Source: Rhodocollybia butyracea
Lineage: Eukaryota > Basidiomycota > Agaricomycetes > Agaricales > Omphalotaceae
NCBI GenBank assembly: GCA_015501585.1
Contig: JADNRY010000220.1
Coordinates: 1 to 64,000 of the forward strand
Length of the DNA: 64,000 nt
Direction of reading: 5' to 3'
The notes under the pieces were generated by a model that did not search any database, was not told where the DNA came from, and saw only the letters and a list, made by a program, of their open reading frames with translations. Positions 23,145 through 34,087 of the stretch are shown here, one piece after another (position 1 is the first letter of the stretch; each line of letters opens with the position of its first letter). Both the position numbers and the translations under genes were made by a program.

Positions 23145-24585
23145 CACTAAATTTAGGCAGTTATCATAACCGGTTACCGTTCCGGCGAATCGATTATAAT
23201 CTGGTGAAATTGCAGTAATTTTGGTGCAACAATTTCAGATGATTTTTTAGCAATATATACCATCATATGGATAGCCCCCTTTTCAGTAATCAAGCTACGA
23301 TCTGGTAAAATAATCCTTTCGTGTTCTATGTAATGTATAAAAATAATTGTACCTACTTGAATTTCACCAAAATGAATACGGTGAGTTAAGACAGGTTGTG
23401 AGCATCCCAGCACTGTTTGTCGTTCCATACGCTTAGACAACGGCATAGAAAAGTAATAATAAAAGATGTATATTTGCTAACTAACAAGCAGTACAAATAA
23501 TACATAAGGATACGAGCATGGCACAACCGCAGGTCCGCAACGCCGCCCTCACTGCCTACTTTCCCCGATCACACCACCTCCCCCTCGAATACGACAAGGC
23601 AGAAAATATATGTTGAAGCGTTGATTGCGGGCACTCGACGAAGGTTGAACGTTGCACTCTTGAGGCCTTGAAGAACCAGAGACACATTTGAGGGCTTTAA
23701 GTTCAATAAGACCAGGGGAGTAAAGACCCAGGAGCTTGAAGGGAGGTAGAAAAAGAGAACTTGAAGGGATTTGAGGAGGCTTGAGGCTTGGGAGTACACG
23801 TCTGATACAAAGATAGGACAGACAAGGGAAGGAAGAAAGGATGAAATTGTCCTGTTCCGAAAAGTCGAACCAATTTATAATCCTCGCGACCCTGTGACTG
23901 AGCCACGGCCTTCGCTATCCGAGTAAGGCTTACGCGTCCGTACATATCTCAGATTGCTTGGCGCCCAGCACAAATCCCTTGGAGTCAATGGTCCGACTGA
24001 CCTCACTGTCGAACGACTCGGAGTCCAACCGCGGGACATGTTGATCGTCGATGTGCAGTCATGGTAAGAATGCTTCGAAGTACATACATTGTCTTAACGC
24101 TGTCCTATGAAGTACGGCTTAAGAGAGCTAAGTATACTAAGTAGCAGAGATACCAAAAGCGGAAGAAAAGACATTTCATGTTGGTTTCGTGGAAGTTAAA
24201 AGATATATCCTTGAGAGTAGAACTAGTATTGGGATTAGTCGCTGAATATAATAGACAATTACCAGCCGTTAAAATTTTGAGAAAATAATTATTGCGGGTT
24301 GAGAACTGATTGAAAGTCGACCATGATTGTTCTTGTGAGTCGGAATGAGATGCGAGCAAGGAGAATTATCAACCGTAGATTTTATCCATGGAAAACATTT
24401 GTGTAATGATTTCATGTGGATGAAATCTGGTAAAATCATTGCCAAGGGCTCATTTACAAATGCAAACTTATTCAATAATTTTCCTTAGGTTGTAAACGCT
24501 TATTATGATATGCAAGCGTGTGTAATTATCTCTTGTACTGGCAATTCGTGAAATCTCAAATGACGTTTCCCTTGATTTACTGATG
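23145..24585. mobile_element. ~1.4 kb insertion in NACHT copy 2
   Basis: The bounds are inferred by comparing copy 2 with copy 1. NACHT sequence stops after CCACAAACATCCCTATTC and resumes at AGAGAAACAACAAAAAGTCT. Inside are only short open frames: minus 23174-23446, minus 23703-23945, and a plus frame starting MAQPQVRNAALTAYFPRS near 23518. Clear terminal repeats or target duplications are not visible. It could be a degenerate transposon or DNA moved from elsewhere. The boundaries are accurate to about 20 bases. Confidence 0.5.
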
Positions 24586-24885
24586 AAAGAGAAACAACAA
24601 AAAGTCTCAAAGAACAACACCTGTAACTTAAATTCCTTGTCACCAGATAGTCCCCGTGTTCTAATTATTGATGGCCCGGATGAGTGTTCTGATGATAGTG
24701 GGAGCCAACAGCGCATTCTGTCCATAATCGGAGAGGCAATGCACAAGCATAATCTCCCACTTCGAATTCTCATTGCAAGCAGACCAGAACGAAGCATAAA
24801 GGAGTCCTTTCGCAGTCCAAAATTCGAAAACATCTGCCGTTGGATGCCTCTTGATGATACATATCAGGCATCTTTGGAGATTCGC

Positions 24886-25279
24886 ACTTGCGAGTGTGGG
24901 CCACCGCGCCAAGCACGTGGCAGGTACGAGTCCTGCAAGTAGTTATGAATAGTGCAACGACCACCGACGAAATGTAAAAAACTGAGGAAGTAAAGTGCAG
25001 GGGCTACAAAAATGGAAGTATTAAGATGGATAAACGCCGTGTGGCAAAAAGAATGTACAGCACCGATAATCTGTGCATTAGAGGTGCAAGAAGTTCAAGA
25101 GTATATCAGATGCGGTAAAGTTTTGGGTAACATCAGAAAGTCACATGTCAAGCGCTTTGACATTTCTAAATATGGGGAAACGATTCTTCCAAATTTGGGC
25201 AAGGTCAGCCCTAATCGGGAATGAATTCCCACGCGAAACCGGCCATAAGGACGAGCCTTCATTACATTCAGGACTCGTA
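24886..25279 (-). mobile_element. Repeat element E, copy 2 (short form, reverse)
   Basis: This is a 394 bp reverse-oriented copy: it begins ACTTGCGAGTGTGGGCCACC and ends CAGGACTCGTA. The uninterrupted target, known from NACHT copy 1 (GAAATTCGCAAATATTTGC), is restored exactly on removal, so no target duplication longer than one base exists. Its sequence is nearly the reverse complement of 26135-26536 over its whole length. No open frame of note. Confidence 0.8.
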
Positions 25280-26134
25280 AAATATTTGCAGGAACGTTTC
25301 CATGAAATCAGGAGACGTCATTCAGACTTGATGATACACGTTCCTCGTCCTTGGCCTACATCTCAGCAGATTGAATATCTTGTTGAAAAGGCATCTGAGC
25401 AGTTCATATATCCATCGGTAGTGCTGAAATATATTGATGATAGTGGTGCTGTGCCTTCAGATCGCCTCAACATTGTCCTGGGGCTGCCAACAGAGGACTA
25501 TGATGGGAACTTGGATTCACCATTTGCTGCGCTTGACGCACTCTATCTTCAAATTTTGTCATCATCCAAGAATCAAACTATACTCAATCGAACTCTAGCC
25601 GCTATCATTCTCTTCCGTGAAACAACTCAGACATTACTAGCAGATGGCTCAAGGTCAATGGAGTGTGTGCTCATAATACAGCCTAGGTTGGTGAACCTCC
25701 TTCAAACTACTACGGACCTTGGGCGAATCCACGCAACTTTATCTGAGCTTCATTCTCTTTTTCAAGAGCCATCGCCAGTTGAATCAGACTTTCAGTTCTC
25801 TCATGCATCCTTCACAGACTTTCTGCTTGGCCCTTGTCGGTCCTTGCATTTTTCCATTGACAAGGCCTCTGGTCATGACTATCTTGCTCAATGCTGTTTG
25901 GATGCCATTCTATCCAAAGATAAGGGCAAGGTATCAATACCAGTTGTTCGCTATGCTCAAAGGTACTGGGCATATCATAGTAGCAATGCAAGTGGAAGTG
26001 ACAAACTCCTATCAAAGCTTTCTCAACTTGATATGTACTCCAATGCCATTCATACTGGTTTGTTGCCTGGATATTATCCATTGCGCATGTTTTCCAAAGA
26101 CCTTATGAGCATAATGCAGATATGGACACGATTT

Positions 26135-26536
26135 TACGAGTCCTGAATGTAATGAAGGCTCGTCCTTATGGCCGGTTTCGCGTGGGAATTCATTCCCGAT
26201 TAGGGCTGACCTTGCCTAAATTTGGAAGAATCGTTTCCCCATATTTAGAAATGTCAAAGCGCTTGACATGTGACTTTCTGATGTTACCCAAAACTTTACC
26301 GCATCTGATATACTCTTGAACTTCTTGCACCTCTAATGCACAGATTATCAGTGCTGTACATTCTTTTTGCCACACGGCGTTTATCCATCTTAATAATACT
26401 TCCATTTTTGTAGCCCCCGCACTTTACTTCCTCAGTTTCTTACATTTCGTCGGTGGTCGTTGCAGTGCACTATTCATAACTACTTGCAGGACTCGTACCT
26501 GCCACGTGCTTGGCGCGGTGGCCCACACTCGCAAGT
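26135..26536 (+). mobile_element. Repeat element E, copy 3 (short form)
   Basis: A 402 bp copy from TACGAGTCCTGAATGTAATG to CACACTCGCAAGT. It lies in the last intron region of NACHT copy 2. Removing it restores GATTTCAGGTAT, as in copy 1. About 130 bases at the left end and 50 at the right end are shared with the long form at 1976-2501, and the rest is shared only with copy 2. It has no coding capacity, so it must be non-autonomous if mobile. Confidence 0.8.
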
Positions 26537-26919
26537 CAGGTATGAGGAGGGAACTTTACACATCAGTTGGCATCTACTTATATCTATTCATATATCTATT
26601 CAATTAGCACAACAGCACTTACAATTTGCCCCAGTTTCGGGATATATTTGATTTTGCAGCTGGGTTTACTTTGGCATGCAGATATCGCGATAGTTCGGAG
26701 TACGGAATGGAGTACGGGATTCCTATTTTGATGTCTCCGACTCTTTATTCCATCATCAGCGGTGGTAACGCAGACCGGTTAGAAGGACATTTGAAGGGGG
26801 CAGTGGAGTCTTGGTTGCTGTCAATAGCTCACTTTGGTGGGGTAGAGTTCTTGAATGTGTTTAAAATATGTCCGTTGGTGGAGTTTTATCATAGAAGACT
26901 TCAGTATAATCATTACTAG

Positions 26920-27598
26920 TCACTGATCATTGGCTATTTATCCAAACTGACAAAGCTCCATCTCTAACTGTACTCCAGTCTCAGTCTTGCAATTTTTTAC
27001 AATCCGCTGAGGTATTTGCACAATTGCATAATACTTATTCTTTTTTTCTAACGACCGAAGGATATGTTTGGCCCGATTGCGCTGCTCACGACCATTTCGA
27101 GCGTCCAAGACCGGGAAATGTGCTGGCTCAAGATTCGGGTCCTTTTATCATAATTCATATTTGGACTTCACTCATATTGACCATCCTGAACGCAGTGGAC
27201 GACGGATGGAAAGTCTTCGAAAAGTTCCATCGACTGTAGAACGGGGGTAAATGGGCCAGTCCTTCCAAGGCTGCGCTCCCTGAACTTGGATTATGGCGTC
27301 TTATGGCCTGTATTCGACAAGAAGACAGTTGTTGATATGGTCACAGCGGACGTTGAGCCTGAAAGCCGATTTTGCAGGATTTTACCGAGTCAGAGAAGGA
27401 TGATGTATCCATTTTGAGATGTCTCAACGAGCTTGGTAACCTCAACAGAACTAAATCTATATTGGAGGATCAGCTACCCAGTAGACCCAAGATTTATCAT
27501 ATCGAGACTTCTCCTAAGCGAGCTCCTCCTAATGATTTGAACGTGCGTAGAGTTCACAATTTGCAGAAAGAAGCTTACTTCTCTGTTTGTTTAGAAAG
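26920..27598 (+). other. NACHT-gene 3' flank and unidentified open frame
   Basis: 26940-27125 is related to 4050-4110, 12360-12440 and 12770-12845. A short open frame (27372-27602: EKDDVSILRCLNELGNLNRT) has protein-like composition. It could be the end of a gene or a remnant, but no start, intron signals or family can be given. Confidence 0.35.
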
Positions 27599-27796
27599 CT
27601 AGTGGTCGTCGTTTCCATGTCGTGATCGTTCATCTTTCCGAGACGCACTCTCAGCAATCTGCAACACCGCACGCTTAATATCATCATCATTCTCCCCGCG
27701 ACTGAGCTGTAGGGCAAGGATGGTGTATGGGTTGTAATTCGGTGGAGAGTTTTGTAAAAATTCTTGCAGCGACGGATTCCGTCGGCCTGGACTGTG
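27599..27796 (-). CDS. Last exon of an unidentified protein
   Basis: A minus-strand exon that probably begins after a CACAG acceptor at about 27796 and ends at TAG 27599-27601. It encodes an Asn/Pro-rich start, a helical segment (DDDIKRAVLQIAESASRKDE) and a basic tail. Upstream exons could not be placed in 27800-28070. It is close to the 3' end of the GH17 gene but separate from it. Confidence 0.3.
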   Translation of the reverse strand, partial: HSPGRRNPSLQEFLQNSPPNYNPYTILALQLSRGENDDDIKRAVLQIAESASRKDERSRHGNDDH

Positions 27797-28074
27797 AGAT
27801 AAAAGCTTGGTCAAAGCAAAGAATGAGTTAACGACGGCACGTATAACCGTAATTACTAAAATAATAGTCCTTTCAAAATAAGTATATGTACATAGTTCAC
27901 CGTCCAGTCGTCGTCAGCGCGACTACAAAAAGTTCGACTGTCCGCAACGAAGGTAAAAATAGGATCAACACTTCTAAATAATGTCCTTAACAGCTTGGGA
28001 TCTCAATGTTCTTGAGTGTTCGGCTATGGGAATGGCTTAGGATAGTGTAGCTACGACGCAGATATGAAGAACAC

Positions 28075-30032
28075 TTACTTGGAGTTGAATAGTCCCCACC
28101 AACCCTGTGTTCAGCATACGATCAGACTCTGGCAATGGAGGTTGGGTGGCAAGCAAATCTACTCACCTCGACTCCACCAAACTGGATATCTTTCCACGTT
28201 TCGTCGAAGTACTGCATTTACGAAATGTTTGAGAAAGGAGAGAGGTAAGGAAAGCGACAAGGGTCAATGTCAGCTATATTATTATTCGTACTGCGTAAAA
28301 CACTTGCCTCAAAGAAGAAGTACTCTGTCCCATTGGCGTTTGCCTGACAAACGAATGTGTCCATAAATTTCTGTAGAGGTGTCGATTAATATTTGCGAGC
28401 TGAATTACGACGTGGTTATATACCTGAAGGTTCGCTTCGGAAGCCAAAGAGGGTCCATTTGAAGCGTTGCCTTCGTCGGAAGATTTCTACAGACAGAACC
28501 TTGTTAGGATATCGCGCAGGTCATTTTGGCTAAAAGTAGTCACAGTAGGCCAGCCTTAAACGATTCTGAATCAGTGGGTTCCTCTACCATCGTCTTACTT
28601 CAAAAGCTCACCTGTTTCCGCGATGGACATATCAGGCTTGTTCGACAACTTTTGCGCCAAAGCCACATCTATAGTCTCAAAAAAGGACCATGTCCAACCT
28701 GCAGCGTCATCGATACTGACATTTGCGAACCAAGGGTGGACGTTTGCCATTCCATAATCCACATCCTGAAGAACTTTGTTGTTGAAGAAAGATCCAGCGT
28801 CAGCATTTCCGATTTTCATTGTCACACCAAGGGTTTTTAACATCGCCTTGGAGTCATCGATGAGGGGGGTTAAGATAGCTGCTCCTTGGTTTCCGACTGC
28901 GCTGTTGGGATCTGTTCCGCCATTGGCATCGAGGTAGCTGAATAACAATCATCAGTACAATGCTAATCGGACGAGCAGTTGTCTTGTACTTGAGGATGAA
29001 CTCATTCCCGACTGTCAAACCGCCGATGTGATCAGTACCATAAGTCTGAATGGCTGACTGGATCACGGCTTTCTGACGGTTATAGGCGACTCCGTTATCG
29101 GTGGCGTCGGGGTAGTTTGCAATGAAGACGGTCATATTCACTTTGGTGCGGGTGATAGCTTCCAGCTGGTTGATTATTGGTCATTGAAGATATACAGAAG
29201 GATATGAATATACTTACAACCATTGCGGTGGTGTTGCAGTCACTCCCGTACAAACGGATACGCTGAACACGTTATGAGCATTAGAAGGAATGCAGCGAGC
29301 TAAGGCATACTGACTGTTGTTAGCTGGGAAAGTAACTGCATGTCCGTGATAACGTCGGCTGCCATATTTCGTCTAGTTTCAAGTACCCAGCAGAAGGAAA
29401 GAAAGTACCTAGTTGGATATTGCAATTTGGATATATAGAGTCTTGCGGAGTGTATGCGATCCCATAGAATGATTGCTTGAGACGGGAATCCTTCGTAAAT
29501 GAACTTGGGTCTCCAGAAATGCTCTTTTGTGAGCCGGAGCCAGAGTTGGCATTGGAGTTGGAGTTGGAAGAGCCGGTGTTTTTGTGAGTTTGGGAAACCA
29601 CTACTCCCACAATGATGCCGATGATGACAAGCAGTCCGAAACAAGCTAATCCTCCAACAATCTATCGTAGGAAATTAGTTTTTGTCCGTAGGTAGGTTCA
29701 GTATCAGTGTACAGACCAATTTCTTTCTGCTTTTGGGCATTGCCTTTTCTCCACTGAATGGATTTTCGGTGACTTCTCCCCGACGGTCACCAAAATGAGG
29801 TCTTGTCCGAACAGGAACATCAGAGTCCGAGTATGGCTCGGCGAGATTTGTGGTTGAGCCAGTGGTCAAAGGAGTGTTGTGGGTAGATAATTCTGAAAGA
29901 CGGTGAGCAGGCTATATATAGGCTCATTCAATATGTGTAGAAGACATCAGTTTTTTTTCGACTCGCCGGAATTTGATCATAATAGTCGTTTAAGTTTGAT
30001 TGAGAAGAAGAATCTCGAAATTGTGAATACAT
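28075..30032 (-). CDS. GH17 glucan endo-1,3-beta-glucosidase, membrane-anchored (btgC-like)
   Basis: The proposed start is MYSQFRDSSSQSNLNDYYDQ at 30032, followed by a short cytosolic part. A type II signal anchor follows (GLACFGLLVIIGIIVGVVV), then a Ser/Asn/Gly-rich linker (SNSNSNANSGSGS) and the catalytic domain beginning SFYGIAYTP. The GH17 acid/base glutamate is in LTVGNEFIL and the nucleophile in SIAETGW. The chain ends GWWGLFNSK with TAA at 28075-28077. At least seven exons are needed, and the first splice (GTCGAA donor) is the least certain. The family hydrolyses or remodels beta-1,3-glucan in the cell wall; the anchor places it at the plasma membrane facing the wall. Confidence 0.85.
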
Positions 30033-30169
30033 CCTGGTAAAGCAGAAGCAAAATGAAGCCTTCCAGGGTAAGAAGTCTGGCTTTGATGGTGTTGGGGAGA
30101 AGAAAGGTTGTTGGTCTCGACCTGTCTTGACGCGCACTAAGCGATCCTGCCAAGCATTATTGCCAAGAC

Positions 30170-31690
30170 TAAATGTAAGCGCTTAAGCGCCCAATTGTCT
30201 TTCAAGCGCTCAGGCAACGTCTCCGATACGTTTTTTCTCAATGTACTCGCGGGACCTCAATCCGAGTCCGCAAACCTTTTTGACGATGCCAGAAATCACC
30301 ATCTAGCGAGGTCTCTCGCTCAAGCCGTCCACCACTTGGAGGGAACCGCCTCGGGCCTAAGCCTGCGCACTGAACACTGGTACACTACGGCTGGTCGAGA
30401 CTTGCCCTCCTGCGTGGGAGGTGTGAGCCCCAGAAGGACGGCCCATTGACCTCTCCTGTTCGGTGCCTCCGGCACTACTTCACACAAGTCACGGCGGCAG
30501 CTCACCGCACCTAGCTAACTAGTCTTCTCTGTGGTGATACAACCCCGGTCACCTTCCGTGCCTCCCCAGCAAGCGCAGGACCGCTTGCTGATGCAGAGCG
30601 GCGTCTGAAAAGGCGTCGTGCTTGTGACAGGCACATTGAGACACCCCAACATGTCTTGCTGAATGCGACGCGTCGAGCCTTCCCAAAGTTACGGCGGCGC
30701 GTGTGCAGTTCCTGAATGTTATGTCACTTCACTTCTGCTAGCTGAAGCTACGTACACTTGTTTACGGCTAGCATAAGTGTAAGATAAGGCAAGCTACGGC
30801 CAGCAGAAGAAGCGGAGTCACTCGTTTATTCCGGTCCGCACGGTGCGGTGGAATAAGCGCAGTGACGTGTGCACTCGAGAGAATCGTTGCTGCACTCATG
30901 TTGTAGACCGCTACGGTCTTCATTCCTTTCCTCAGACTTTTGGAGTCTTCTCTCTCATATCTTATGGTTTTGAAGGCCCCACCCACCATTCCGTTTTCTT
31001 TTATTATTCCTTTACGCTTGGTGTGCTCGGGTCTTATCTTCATGCTTCCTTACAGCTGATGTAGGCCGGCCCGGGTCACCTTGTGTACTGGAATTGGCCG
31101 ACACTGTTCCAGGCCTTCTGGACTCTGTGCGCGCCAATTCCATTCGCAAACATCCTTCCTTTCCTTCCTTGCTTTTCTTCTTACAAGCTCAGAGCCTATG
31201 CATATGTTTGCAACTGCGTATGGGTTTGCCAGCTTAGATATTTTATCTATATCTTCTAGGCACCCGCGCCGTATGCTAGTACTTGCCTTATCCCCCTGCC
31301 CAGGGATGGTATCTTTTGGACTCAAGAGTCAGCATCGCTACACTATTGGAAACGTTTTATCTTCCACTATAGTCGGATCATGTAGCTAAGTTTGTACATG
31401 AGGTAAGTGGTCATTGAAAAGAGTTTGTGGCCAGTGGGGAGAGGGCGAGTACCATGGGTCCTCAGATAGTGAGAGTGAGAGTGGGAGAGACTAGCATTAA
31501 TAATTACACATTCATACAGTAGCCTTTAGTTACTCTGTACTACCTCTCTGGGAGGGCTTGCAGTTTACCTTCCCTGTGTGGGTTGAGCTCACTGCTTCCC
31601 TCCCTTAGAGTCCGGTTGTTCCCCCGTGCCAGGACCCCGCTGTAGAGCGGAGCCGAATATAATACTACTACTACTTGTCTCCCTTAGGCA
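30170..31690. mobile_element. Degenerate retroelement relic
   Basis: Around 30590-30720 the plus strand encodes RRRACDRHIETPQHVLLNA, resembling the C-terminal zinc-knuckle tail (C..C...ETPQHVLL) of fungal non-LTR reverse transcriptases. The upstream sequence to about 30180 has similar character but is riddled with stops. The region ends with the pattern CGGAGCCGAATATAATACTA followed by ACT repeats near 31650-31680, typical of retroelement 3' ends in these fungi. No intact ORF, so the element is dead. The boundaries are estimates. Confidence 0.5.
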
Positions 31691-31955
31691 GACTTAATAA
31701 TTTGTGACGTTGAAGTAGCACAGATTATACTACTAGGGTTGTGTCATTAACCATCATGTAAAAAGTAAATATGATATTCGCATAATTCTGAACGAGCTAG
31801 TTCAGACAACAGGTCATAGTACCCTAACTCGAATTGTTTACATCTTTTTCTTTTTCTTTCCCTTGGAAACGGGTAAGGCTACACCAGGATGATCCTTCAA
31901 ATTTTCGATTTCTACATGGAAGAGTCACTATTGAAGACTGCATTTCGGAAAGTAA

Positions 31956-32874
31956 TCAGAACACACCGGGGAGTAAAATTTCTTGTTCAATAGCATTAGT
32001 AAAGTCAAAAGAAGCAGATTCTCTTTGGTCTAGTAGTTCCCAGCGACCTGTCCAGGCGTATGACGTCCGAATTCGATCACGAATCCCTACAAGACGAACG
32101 AAGGTCCGTGGACCCAATCGGTTCAAGTCGTGCAGCGTCAATGATTGGGAGCGCTGGAGAATCAAGTTGAAGGATGGAGTGAGCCAGGAGCGAATATTGT
32201 ACTTGTTGGCGAGTGCAATTTTATCAATGGGATCGACGTCTGGGAGACTGTTCATTGTCTCGATTGCATGTTCTTTGACCACGTCCATCAAGTACTTGTC
32301 CGCTAGTTTTAAGACTGACGTCCATTCGGAGAATGATAGGTTTGGATTAGGCTCTCTGAACTTTTGCCTAAAACCATCCATTTGGTTATGAATAGAACAG
32401 AGAAGAACACTTCACTCACGGAGGAGAAAGGACCCTCAAGAGCTGCCGAAAGTCCTCTTGTGATACATCTTCGAGGAAAATGGGATTTTCGTCAGATGAG
32501 CCCTCCGCGTCAAGAGGTGTTGGCAGATTCATCATGTCACGGAAAACCTCAGACTCTGCTGCCAGAATATTCAAGGGGATCCGAAATAGACATCCGTCCA
32601 CCTAAGCCCCAAATGAGCATGTTGTGAGTCTCGGATCGAGAGGGAAACGAGGAAAGGGAACACTAACCAGGAAAATCTTGTGATCAAAATAAAACGAGTA
32701 GTCCCTGGGGTACTGCTGGATCGGCGTCACAGTGGGCTCCGCTTTCGCCTCTGGGAGCGATGTCGATGGGATGAACGGCGTTGTGGCTTTGGTGGGTGAA
32801 CCGTAGTTATAGGCATCCGGTATCGGTGGTAGAAACTCACTGACGTCGTTTGCCAGTGTAATCTCGACGGACAT
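31956..32874 (-). CDS. BTB/POZ domain protein
   Basis: Three exons (32874-32668, 32601-32420, 32367-31956) give 266 aa in phase. After a ~60 residue N-terminus, the BTB fold starts FYFDHKIFLVDGCLFRIPLN, followed by LAAESEVFRDMMNLP, FLEDVSQEDFRQLLRVL, and the helical half LKLADKYLMDVVKEHAIETM. Fungal proteins of this kind occur in large families; they are thought to act as protein-interaction or Cullin3-adaptor modules, but their roles are unknown. No second domain is seen, and nothing is odd in the gene. Confidence 0.85.
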
Positions 32875-34087
32875 CTTTGACTCGGGAGGAAGAATGGCGA
32901 ACTGGAAAGATGAATATGAGCAGTTATATACTCACAACTCCCCAAGTTACTGTTGCTGCGCTTTAGTTCCATGGTATGCATATCTGCCTCGAGGATAGAA
33001 GCAGCCAGCTAAGAGATTGACAAGAGGAGAATGAGGAGAATGAACGTGTACTACAAGAGACATTTCTCCACATCAAGTTGTCATCTTTCTATTGTGGTGG
33101 CATACAGAAATCACTGCGCAACGCATCCAGGTAGAAGATCTAATCTTCGACTTCGATCTTTATACTAGAAGAAAGAATGCGCAGTAGGGCAATAGATGTT
33201 GGATAGATCTAGATGCGCAGGTAATCTACAAATCGCACGCACTCGAGCGCTTCTAGGGCGCTTCTGACAACTTGAACGTCCTCGAAATCGCCAAGGTCGG
33301 AATGAACAAACTAGCCAAAGAGGTGACAGTATTGGAAAAAGAGGCGGCCGAGGACAGAGCGAGAACATCCCTAGCTCGTAGTCCAACGTCCCCAGTTCTC
33401 ATCAAGTTGTCTCCGGTGCTCACGTATCTATTATTCTGAAAATTGACCAGTCGACCGGTCGAACGCGTAAAGTACAGGGAACAGTTGCAGAGTTATTGAC
33501 CAGCGGAGAACATTAGAACATTATCGAGGTGTTAAGGTTAGATTGGCTGACGGCCGAGTTGGTCGTGTACAGCGTATAGTCACAGAAGCAGAGGCAAGAA
33601 CCGGGACAGAGCAGGAACAGCGGAAACCTTGGCACGTTAATTCGGCCCGTCCTATACCACGATGTCGACAAGGTTCCCTCGGGGTTCTTTCTTTCCCCCC
33701 AAGTCGTTTCCATCCGAGGAAATGGACGAGCGTAGCAGCTGCGAACAGATTGCGGAGCACAGCGAAAAGCTTCGTTCAACTCAGCTATTCAAGTCTGCCC
33801 CGCTGCACATCATGTGAACTCGCACTTTGATGAACTCTAGTCTTTTACATAGGAGCCTGCATGTACGAACAAGCAACCATGAAGTTAAGGAATTGAAAAC
33901 ACTATGGCGGCTTAGGCGGACTTGAAAGTATTCAAGCAACGACGCGCGTCGAATTGATAACCGCCCACTTTATTTAAGCGCCCATGATGCCCTCGGTTTT
34001 CCCTTCATCTAGAGTTTAAAGTTCTGATTCATAATGTAAGTGTATTTGAACAGAGTACAGTTTCTACATTGGTGCTGAACGAAGAAG
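32875..34087. other. Divergent intergenic region
   Basis: Upstream region of both the BTB gene (minus) and VPS23 (plus). Overlapping short frames at 33513-33830 on both strands have no motif and are not called. A TTTATTTAAG at about 33969 is a possible TATA-like element for VPS23, ~110 bases before its ATG. Confidence 0.4.

Larger units (their letters stand above)
22436..26919 (+). pseudogene. NACHT-domain (NLR-type) protein, copy 2, broken by three insertions
   Basis: Exon 1 (22436-22532), the intron (22533-22591) and the P-loop exon (GPAGAGKS, FFFWRTDASRNNPQ) match copy 1 closely. The gene is then cut near 23145 by a ~1.4 kb insertion. It resumes near 24590 with VLIIDGPDECS (copy 1 has GLDECS) and LIASRPERS. 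It is cut again at 24886 by element E (reverse), resumes at 25280 (YLQERFHEIRRRHSD) and runs to 26134, where element E (forward) sits inside the former last intron. That intron's donor has mutated from GT to AT. The terminal exon survives at about 26626-26919. No product is expected. Confidence 0.85.

Noticed and set aside
24886..25279. Element E as a Helitron (insertion without target duplication)
   Set aside because: It lacks a TC start and a CTRR end with a 3' hairpin, and the flanks are not A|T in all copies.
33513..33830. Overlapping open frames on both strands between the BTB gene and VPS23
   Set aside because: No motifs, no introns and overlapping in three frames; typical of GC-balanced non-coding sequence.
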